From assembly GCA_947440875.1 (NCBI GenBank), contig CANETG010000037.1, forward strand, positions 1-15,264: DNA of 15,264 nucleotides. Reading direction: 5' to 3'. The notes under the pieces are model-generated. The model made no database searches. It saw nothing but the letters and a program-made list of their open reading frames with translations, and had not been told where the DNA came from. Position 1 is the first letter of the stretch. Each line of letters starts with the position of its first letter. The position numbers and the translations under genes were made by a program. Positions 1 to 5,321 of the stretch are shown one piece after another. Source of the DNA: Bacteriovoracaceae bacterium. GTDB taxonomy: Bacteria; Bdellovibrionota; Bacteriovoracia; Bacteriovoracales; Bacteriovoracaceae.

Positions 1-447
1 GCTTTCAATGTAAATATCTTCCTGCGCGGAAAGCTCGAGCATGTCGAGTGAGCCGAGACGCTGTGCCAGTGACGAAACTTGATTGAGCTGCCTACGAACC
101 TGAACTTGATCAACAACTAAGTGACCTGAAGAAATTTGAATCTGCGCCGGACCTTGAAAACTTTGCGCTGTGATGGTGAGTGAAACAACTTCTGCGCGTA
201 AGTCTCTGGCGAATAAAAATTGCGAAAGACGAAGGCGCTGACCCGGACGAAGAGTTTGTTGAATTCGCGCTTCAATCAATTCTTCTCCACGTGATCCTCG
301 CTCATCGTACTGAGGAAAAGAAGGAATTGGTTGCTGGGGCCCTGGCCCCTGAGGTCGATCAGGGCGCGGACGGTTTTGCGCGTAAGATTCGAGTGAGCTG
401 AGTGAGGCGAGTAGAATAACCAATAGTGACCATGAAGCTTTTTTCAT
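1..447 (-). CDS. Secreted protein of unknown function, N-terminal part (runs off left edge)
   Basis: The reading frame is open from an ATG at 445-447 to the window edge, giving 149 codons without a stop. The start has an AAGGAG ribosome binding site at 453-458, five bases upstream. Residues 1-24 form a clear signal peptide: KK charge, a hydrophobic stretch SLLVILLASLSSL, and a likely cut after SYAQ. A proline/glutamine-rich linker follows (NRPRPDRPQGPGPQQPIP, about residues 27-44), then a region of alternating polar and hydrophobic residues that looks beta-rich (for example AEVVSLTITAQSF and AQIQISSGHLVVDQVQV). The mature protein should be periplasmic or surface-located. I do not recognise the family and the C-terminus is missing. 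The signal peptide, ribosome binding site and long open frame make the gene itself secure; its function is unknown. Confidence 0.8.
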   Translation of the reverse strand, partial: MKKASWSLLVILLASLSSLESYAQNRPRPDRPQGPGPQQPIPSFPQYDERGSRGEELIEARIQQTLRPGQRLRLSQFLFARDLRAEVVSLTITAQSFQGPAQIQISSGHLVVDQVQVRRQLNQVSSLAQRLGSLDMLELSAQEDIYIES

Positions 448-790
448 GCTTTCTCCTTGTTTCCCCAAACTTCTTGTTTGAATTAAAACAGAAGAAAGCA
501 AGAGCTTGGCCAAGAGTAAGGAAACGATCAAGTATTTCTTAGTTGTTAATCTTTTCATGGACTAAACGCGTTGCGTTTCGTGTGAGGAATCTTCTTACCC
601 AGGTAGTTACTGGTGCCGTTTTGTCACCTTTTCAGAGCTTTTTTGGCCCTATTTGTTTTTGTTTCTTAAACTTTTGTCCCCACCTAACCGATGAAAATCA
701 AAACAGAATTTTGGACAGAACGAGGCCAATTAGTTAATATAACTCAACTTTTTGCCACCTCTTCCTCTTACCCATTTAAGGAGCTCTCTC
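448..790. other. Gene-free stretch between divergent genes; gltA leader
   Basis: This 343-base AT-rich interval separates the divergent secreted-protein gene (minus) and citrate synthase (plus), so it must carry promoters for both. I see no tRNA, no convincing small gene and no intrinsic terminator. There is a small perfect hairpin, AAACGC-GTT-GCGTTT at 564-578, without a U-tract in either direction. The only promoter-like motif I could place for gltA is listed separately. Confidence 0.6.
711..743 (+). promoter_or_regulatory. Candidate housekeeping promoter of the citrate synthase gene
   Basis: TTGGAC at 711-716 resembles a -35 box. It is followed by TAATAT at 735-740 (18 bp spacing) and an overlapping TATAAC at 738-743 (21 bp spacing). 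Neither -10 choice is a perfect match with ideal spacing, so this is a reasonable but unproven sigma-70 type promoter. It would give a leader of roughly 40 nt before the start at 791. Confidence 0.35.
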
Positions 791-2068
791 ATGTCTGACA
801 AGGCGAAACTTGTTCTCGGCGATAAAACTTTTGAACTCGCGACGTTCACTGGTTCCGAAGGAGAGAAGGCAATCGACATTACTAAGCTTCGCGCTGAAAC
901 CGGTCATGTCACTCTGGATACGGGTTACATGAACACGGGAGCGTACACTTCAGCGATAACGTTCCTTGATGGTGAACTAGGAATTTTAAAATATCGTGGC
1001 TACTCGATTGAAGAAATCGCAGAGAAATCTTCTTTCCTCGAGGCTTCGTATCTCGTGTTCTACGGAAAACTTCCGACGCAAACAGAGCTCAAATCGTTTG
1101 AGCAAAAAATCGCCTCCTACGATGATGTCCCCGAAGGAATTAAGCAGCAGATTAGAGCTTTCCCGAAGAGCGCTCACCCGATGGCCGTTCTTTCATCGAA
1201 CATGGTTTCTCTGTCAGCTTTCTACGAAGACATGTGCGTGCAGGATTTAACTCCGGCGCAGAAAGACCAGGCGATCTGTCAGTTGATGGGTCAGCTGAAA
1301 GTGGTCGCGGCGTATGCGTACCGCCACTCGCAAGGAAAAGAGTTCGTTAAATCTGATAAGTCCCTCGACTACTGCACCGATTTCGTCCACATGATGACGG
1401 GTGATAAAAATGTGAAAAAAGAAATCGCCAAGGCACTCGATGTGCTCCTCATTCTTCATGTCGATCATGAACAGAACTGCTCGACGTCTTCCGTTCGCCT
1501 CGTGGGTTCTTCGAAAGCAAATATTTTCGCGACGATCTCTGCGGGTGTGGACGCTCTCTGGGGACCACTTCACGGAGGAGCGAACCAAGCAGTGCTTGAG
1601 ATGCTGGCAGAAATTAAAGATTCTGGAAAAGGGTATGAAGCTTTCCTCGCCGAAGTGAAAGATAAAAACTCTGGATCGCGTCTCATGGGCTTCGGTCACC
1701 GCGTGTACAAAAACTTTGACCCTCGGGCAAAAATCATCAAGCGCGAGTGTGATAACGTCCTGGTTACTCTCGGGGTGAAAGATCCACTCCTCGATATCGC
1801 CAAAGGTCTCGAAGCGGTTGCGCTCAAAGATGAGTACTTTGTTTCTCGTAAGCTTTATCCGAACGTCGATTTCTACTCTGGGATTATTTACCGCGCTCTG
1901 GGCATCCCGACGAATATGTTCACCGTGATGTTTGCGATGGGACGTCTTCCTGGCTGGATGGCACAGTGGAAGGAAATGGTGGAGCAGCCTGGGTTTAAGA
2001 TCTGCCGTCCGCGGCAGATTTACACAGGTGATACTTCAAACAAATATAAAGACATTAAACAGAGATAG
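791..2068 (+). CDS. gltA: Citrate synthase (type II)
   Basis: The enzyme condenses acetyl-CoA and oxaloacetate to citrate at the entry of the TCA cycle, in the cytoplasm. The 425-residue product has the usual length for the bacterial hexameric type. Signature blocks are intact: HVDHEQNCSTSSVR (223-236), WGPLHGGANQA (257-267), FGHRVYKNFDPRA (301-313) and LYPNVDFYSG (355-364). The expected catalytic residues are H261, H303 and D360, matching H264, H305 and D362 of the E. coli enzyme. I chose the ATG at 791 because AAGGAG at 778-783 sits seven bases before it. An in-frame upstream start at 752 would add 13 residues without such a site. The radical SAM gene begins 2 nt after the stop, so the two are very likely co-transcribed. 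Confidence 0.97.
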   Translation: MSDKAKLVLGDKTFELATFTGSEGEKAIDITKLRAETGHVTLDTGYMNTGAYTSAITFLDGELGILKYRGYSIEEIAEKSSFLEASYLVFYGKLPTQTELKSFEQKIASYDDVPEGIKQQIRAFPKSAHPMAVLSSNMVSLSAFYEDMCVQDLTPAQKDQAICQLMGQLKVVAAYAYRHSQGKEFVKSDKSLDYCTDFVHMMTGDKNVKKEIAKALDVLLILHVDHEQNCSTSSVRLVGSSKANIFATISAGVDALWGPLHGGANQAVLEMLAEIKDSGKGYEAFLAEVKDKNSGSRLMGFGHRVYKNFDPRAKIIKRECDNVLVTLGVKDPLLDIAKGLEAVALKDEYFVSRKLYPNVDFYSGIIYRALGIPTNMFTVMFAMGRLPGWMAQWKEMVEQPGFKICRPRQIYTGDTSNKYKDIKQR

Positions 2069-2070
2069 GG

Positions 2071-3009
2071 GTGCCCACTGATTATACCGCTCTCAAGCAC
2101 GAAAAAATAATCAGTCGAGAGTACGTCACAGTTCAGTGGACCTTATTTAACATTTGTAATTTTAGTTGTTCTTACTGCATTCCCTCTCTCAATGATGGGA
2201 GCATCCCCGGTGTCGATTCTCTCTTCGTCATCCGCTTTCTGTACCGTTTGATGAAGTCGCATCCGGATCAAAAGTTTTACTTCGAATTCACAGGTGGAGA
2301 AATCACTCATCACCGAGACTTCTCTTTAATCTTTCCTTTCTTGAAAGAGCATGGCGCCTCGACTGGGATCCTTTCCAATGGAAGTAAGTCACTAAAGTGG
2401 TGGGAGGAGAACGTTCACTTCCTGGATAATGTCTCTCTGAGCTTTCATCAGGAACAAGGGGATCAGGAAAAATTTTTCGAGGTGGCAAATTTCCTCGATT
2501 CGAAAGTGACCCTGTCTGTGAATGTCATCATGAATCCAATTCACTTCGAAAAGCTTCACCTATTTGCCATGAAACTTGCCAACTCTGGTCTGCGGGTTCA
2601 GCTCCAACCTGTGTTTAAAAACATTTCGGGTCCAATTCTCACTTACACTGAGGAACAAAAAGCCGTGCTCCTTCATCCAGGATTCCCTCCTCCCCACGGC
2701 CAGGGGCCAGAAAATTTTTACCGCGGGACTATGGTTAAGGTTCTTCCCGATGGAACAGAGACCATTGCAGACCCCACGGATCTGATCAAAACGAATCAAA
2801 ATAGCTGGACGGGGTGGACCTGCATGGCGGGCGTAGAAAACCTGTCAATCGATATGGGGGGGCGAATTTTCCGTGGTATTTGCCGTGAGGGAGGACTGAT
2901 CGGGTCGGTCTATGACCCTAGTTTTACAATGCCTTCGGAGGGTATTGTTTGTCACAAAGCGACCTGTCACTGCGGGTTTGATATCATGTGCTCTAAGTAT
3001 AAACCGTGA
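2071..3009 (+). CDS. Radical SAM protein with C-terminal SPASM/twitch-like cysteine cluster
   Basis: This is a predicted cytoplasmic iron-sulfur enzyme of 312 residues. The radical SAM motif CxxxCxxC is at C29, C33 and C36 (ICNFSCSYC), and a GGE-like segment follows (EFTGGEITHH), as expected for SAM binding. Six more cysteines cluster at the C-terminus (C251, C271, C294, C299, C301, C307), the pattern of an auxiliary Fe-S cluster of SPASM or twitch type, common in enzymes that modify peptides. The start is a GTG two bases after the gltA stop. The only purine-rich stretch, GATAGGGG, is too close to act normally, so translational coupling to gltA is likely. No next in-frame ATG occurs before the cysteine motif. 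No obvious peptide substrate gene lies alongside. The substrate is unknown; the class assignment is secure, the function is not. Confidence 0.85.
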   Translation: MPTDYTALKHEKIISREYVTVQWTLFNICNFSCSYCIPSLNDGSIPGVDSLFVIRFLYRLMKSHPDQKFYFEFTGGEITHHRDFSLIFPFLKEHGASTGILSNGSKSLKWWEENVHFLDNVSLSFHQEQGDQEKFFEVANFLDSKVTLSVNVIMNPIHFEKLHLFAMKLANSGLRVQLQPVFKNISGPILTYTEEQKAVLLHPGFPPPHGQGPENFYRGTMVKVLPDGTETIADPTDLIKTNQNSWTGWTCMAGVENLSIDMGGRIFRGICREGGLIGSVYDPSFTMPSEGIVCHKATCHCGFDIMCSKYKP

Positions 3010-3094
3010 CATTTTTACAGGTTTAGCCCTTAAAAAATCCCCTTATGTTAGGTTCCCTCTATACAAAGTGATAAAACTTTTTTGGAGGAGCCAA

Positions 3095-3754
3095 ATGAAA
3101 CTTAAAAATTTATTTCTTACTGCCGTAGTGATGTCCTCGTTTTCAGCTTTTGCGACCGAAGACATGATGTCTTCAAAGATGACAAAAGCCGAGCTCGATG
3201 CACTCGATAAAATCTACTCTCAGTACAGTCTTCCCATGAGCGAAGACGCTGAAAATTTCAAATCGAATTGTGCACGCGAAACATGTCCGATTTATATCCT
3301 CGTTGACGTTTCTGATCAGCGCGCTGATATCTTCATTGAAGGGAAGCATGTTCGTGATGGAGCTTTTGATAAAGACGGAGTCCAGTTTGTCGTCGGTAAT
3401 GAAGATGGAAATGGACGTTGGAAAGTTTCAACCGGCATCAAGGGCCACTCAACACCATTATTTGATAGGACTCTTCAAACCAATCCGCCAAGAATTTATC
3501 AGAAATATTCCTCTTCAAAATACCCAGGTGGAGATTGGCAGGGTTTCGGAAATATGCCGTTTGCGATGTTCATTAAAGGTGGATTTGCGATGCACGGAAC
3601 AACAGGTGGGGATACTTGGGGAAATATTTCTAAGCTCGGAACAGTACCGCTTTCACACGGCTGTATTCGGATGCACTCAGAAAACGCTCGCCGCTTGAAT
3701 GCACTCGTAAGAAAATACGGAGCGGCCAGTACTTGGATCCGCGTAGTTCCCTAG
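3095..3754 (+). CDS. Periplasmic L,D-transpeptidase (YkuD domain)
   Basis: Enzymes of this family form 3-3 cross-links in peptidoglycan or attach lipoproteins or amino acids to it. The 219-residue product has a signal peptide at 1-20 (LFLTAVVMSSFSAFA, cut before TEDM). The YkuD domain covers about residues 65-218. The catalytic signature is complete: a conserved H167 in FAMHGT and SHGCIRM at 187-193 with nucleophile C190 and H188. Two further cysteines, C59 and C64, just before the domain may form a disulfide. The ATG at 3095 has GGAGGAG at 3084-3090, four bases upstream. The frame is open further upstream to 2912, but that part overlaps the radical SAM gene and would destroy the signal peptide. 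A strong terminator follows the gene. Which cross-link it makes cannot be told from sequence. Confidence 0.92.
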   Translation: MKLKNLFLTAVVMSSFSAFATEDMMSSKMTKAELDALDKIYSQYSLPMSEDAENFKSNCARETCPIYILVDVSDQRADIFIEGKHVRDGAFDKDGVQFVVGNEDGNGRWKVSTGIKGHSTPLFDRTLQTNPPRIYQKYSSSKYPGGDWQGFGNMPFAMFIKGGFAMHGTTGGDTWGNISKLGTVPLSHGCIRMHSENARRLNALVRKYGAASTWIRVVP

Positions 3755-3776
3755 TTTTTGTAATAAAAATTTAGTC

Positions 3777-3806
3777 AAAGAGGCCCCTTTCGAGGGGCCT
3801 CTTTTT
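3777..3806 (+). terminator. Intrinsic terminator of the L,D-transpeptidase gene
   Basis: A perfect 11-bp stem, AAAGAGGCCCC at 3777-3787 against GGGGCCTCTTT at 3794-3804, can close with one more T-A pair around a TTCG tetraloop. It is followed directly by a T-run (3802-3806). It lies 23 bases after the stop codon at 3754. A second, weaker hairpin without a T-run (AGGGGAA at 3814-3820 with TTCCCCT at 3826-3832) follows it. Confidence 0.92.
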
Positions 3807-3902
3807 CGTTGAAAGGGGAAGATCTTTCCCCTCACGCAAACTCTCAGGTACTTAATTTCATCTTATCCCCAGGGACTTCGAAGAGAAGTTACTGGAGATT
3901 TT

Positions 3903-4217
3903 ATGAAAACTGCGCTGATCCTAATGCTGCTGTCGTTCCCGCTCGTGGCAGATGTTCTTACCGTCGCCTCCATGAAAAATGAACCGCAGATGGATCGAAG
4001 TTTTTTCCTCAAAACTCAGCTCTCGGATAAAGTCCTTCTTGATTGCCAAAGTTTTCTTCAGGGGATTTACATTGGTCCGCGCGACGGCGGGGCGTTTTAT
4101 ATGATGGAGCCTGATGAGTGTGAGTCACTTTATCACCGCATCCGCGCAAGCCACCGCAAGTTTAAAAAACATTGTATTGAAATTGAAGAAGCCGTGAACT
4201 CTGATGAAGCTTGCTGA
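3903..4217 (+). CDS. Small secreted four-cysteine protein, function unknown
   Basis: The product is 104 residues with a signal peptide at 1-16 (LILMLLSFPLVA, cut before DVLTV). The mature chain of about 88 residues has four cysteines (C48, C73, C91, C104), an even number that could give two disulfides in the periplasm; the last residue is one of them. The ATG at 3903 has GGAG eight bases upstream. The gene overlaps the start of the next gene by 14 bases, so the two are translationally linked, although one product is exported and the other should be cytoplasmic. I do not recognise the family. The signal peptide, ribosome binding site and overlap support it as a real gene. Confidence 0.75.
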   Translation: MKTALILMLLSFPLVADVLTVASMKNEPQMDRSFFLKTQLSDKVLLDCQSFLQGIYIGPRDGGAFYMMEPDECESLYHRIRASHRKFKKHCIEIEEAVNSDEAC

Positions 4218-5190
4218 GATCACTGCGCATTTAATCCATACCTTTCCGCATGAATCAGACCTGATGAAGGCGATCGAAGAAATTTCTCGGAAGTTTACAA
4301 CTGAAAGGGCGAAGATCGGCGATTATCTCAAAGATGAACGATTGGTCTCTGCCTACACTGCCTTTTATCTGGCGACGAATGTTCCCAAGCTCGCCTCCAT
4401 CATGAAATGGATGCCGCATGAATGGAAGGAAAGTGTGAAGGGAAAACCACTCATTGATCTCGGAGCTGGTCCGGGAACATTCAGCCTTGCGTGGCGAGAA
4501 CTTTTTGGGCCGGGAGAGTTTATTCAGGTAGAGAATTCCGAAGCGATGAAAAAACAGGCGAGAAAACTCTGGGACGGAAACTTTCCGGCTCAAGAAATGA
4601 AACACACTGGTCTCGTGACTGATGGAGTAATCCTCTTTGGTCATTCTGCCAATGAGATGGATGTCGAAACTGTGATTCAGTACATCGAAAGATATTCACC
4701 GACAGACATCCTCTTCATTGAACCCGGAACACCCGAGTTTTTCGCAAAGATGCTCGACATACGAAGTGAACTCATCCGAAGTGGTTGGCATGTTCTGTAC
4801 CCGTGCCCGAAAGAATCAGAATGTCCGATGCGTAAGACGAGCGACTGGTGCCACCAGTTCATTCACGTCTCGCACGACCCTGAAGTCGAGAGGCTTTCGC
4901 AAATCATGCGGCTTGACCGAAAGCTTCTTCCCCTGACTGTTCAATTATTCTCACGGACAGAATATCAGAAGCCAGCTGAGCGCCTCGTCAGAGTCATTCC
5001 AGAGACAAAATTTAGTTTCGAGTGGGAAGTTTGTCACAATAATAAGCTTGAAGATTATCAAGTCATGAAACGCGGCATGGAAAAAGCGACGGAGAAGAGA
5101 GTGGGAAATTTACTTTCTGGAACTCCACTTGAGACGGAGCTGGATAAAGACGTTTCGGGAAAAAAACGCGTCAAACTCAAAAATTTTTAG
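4204..5190 (+). CDS. Rsm22/METTL17-family methyltransferase-like protein, small-subunit ribosome associated
   Basis: The product is 328 residues with a class I methyltransferase fold. The SAM-binding glycine loop is DLGAGPGTFSLAW (85-97), and a family-type segment GHSANEM follows at 146-152. The C-terminal half carries the Rsm22 hallmark YPCPKESECP...DWCH, with cysteines C201, C207 and C216 and a distant C277. The mitochondrial homologue METTL17/Rsm22 assists small-subunit assembly and is reported to bind an Fe-S cluster through four similarly spaced cysteines, so an Fe-S cluster here is a fair inference. The ATG at 4204 lies inside the end of the preceding gene and has no good ribosome binding site of its own, which suggests coupling. 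A later in-frame ATG at residue 21 is possible. Whether it methylates rRNA or acts only as an assembly factor cannot be read from sequence. Confidence 0.85.
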   Translation: MKLAEITAHLIHTFPHESDLMKAIEEISRKFTTERAKIGDYLKDERLVSAYTAFYLATNVPKLASIMKWMPHEWKESVKGKPLIDLGAGPGTFSLAWRELFGPGEFIQVENSEAMKKQARKLWDGNFPAQEMKHTGLVTDGVILFGHSANEMDVETVIQYIERYSPTDILFIEPGTPEFFAKMLDIRSELIRSGWHVLYPCPKESECPMRKTSDWCHQFIHVSHDPEVERLSQIMRLDRKLLPLTVQLFSRTEYQKPAERLVRVIPETKFSFEWEVCHNNKLEDYQVMKRGMEKATEKRVGNLLSGTPLETELDKDVSGKKRVKLKNF

Positions 5191-5257
5191 TCGCCGAAAA
5201 AAGAATTTCTTATGCCCATTCAGCCAGGGTATTTGCTATTCTTTCCTGGACGTCTTC

Positions 5258-5286
5258 CTTGACATCAGTCCGAATGATCCCATCTT
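5258..5286 (+). promoter_or_regulatory. Candidate sigma-32 (RpoH) heat-shock promoter of the ClpB-like gene
   Basis: CTTGAC at 5258-5263 and TCCCATCT at 5278-5285 match the E. coli heat-shock consensus CTTGAA and CCCCATnT with one mismatch in each. The 14-base gap equals the one I recall for the dnaK P1 promoter. The -35 also begins with TTGACA, but no good TATAAT lies 16-18 bases downstream (the nearest, TAAAAT at 5287-5292, is 22 away), so the heat-shock reading fits better. The target, an Hsp100 protein, is the expected kind of gene. Transcription would start near 5292, about 30 nt before the ATG. Confidence 0.55.
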
Positions 5287-5321
5287 TAAAATAAGAACGG
5301 TCCCTGGCCAGGAGCTCACCC

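Noticed and set aside
543..737. 64-residue open frame in the gltA leader
   Set aside because: It starts at TTG without a ribosome binding site, has no recognisable protein features and covers the likely promoter.
1247..1699. 150-residue open frame antisense to citrate synthase
   Set aside because: It is a shadow of the strongly conserved gltA frame, with arginine/histidine-rich composition and no start signals.
3014..3065. Promoter for the L,D-transpeptidase gene (TTTACA, TATGTT or TATACA)
   Set aside because: No pair of boxes has acceptable spacing, so I could not support a specific site.
2912..3094. Upstream extension of the L,D-transpeptidase frame
   Set aside because: It overlaps the radical SAM gene in another frame; the ATG at 3095 with GGAGGAG and a perfect signal peptide is much better.
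3784..3832. Alternative pairing of CCCCTTT (3784-3790) with AAAGGGG (3812-3818) as an attenuator
   Set aside because: The second partner lies downstream of the T-run, so it is transcribed only after termination would already have happened.
5224..5314. Possible RNA switch: CCAGG (5224-5228), TCCTGG (5244-5249) and the ribosome binding site CCAGGAG (5308-5314) could form alternative pairs
   Set aside because: If the heat-shock promoter at 5258-5286 is real, the upstream partners are not in the transcript. Only the short palindrome CCTGGCCAGG (5303-5312) remains, which cannot form a loop by itself.
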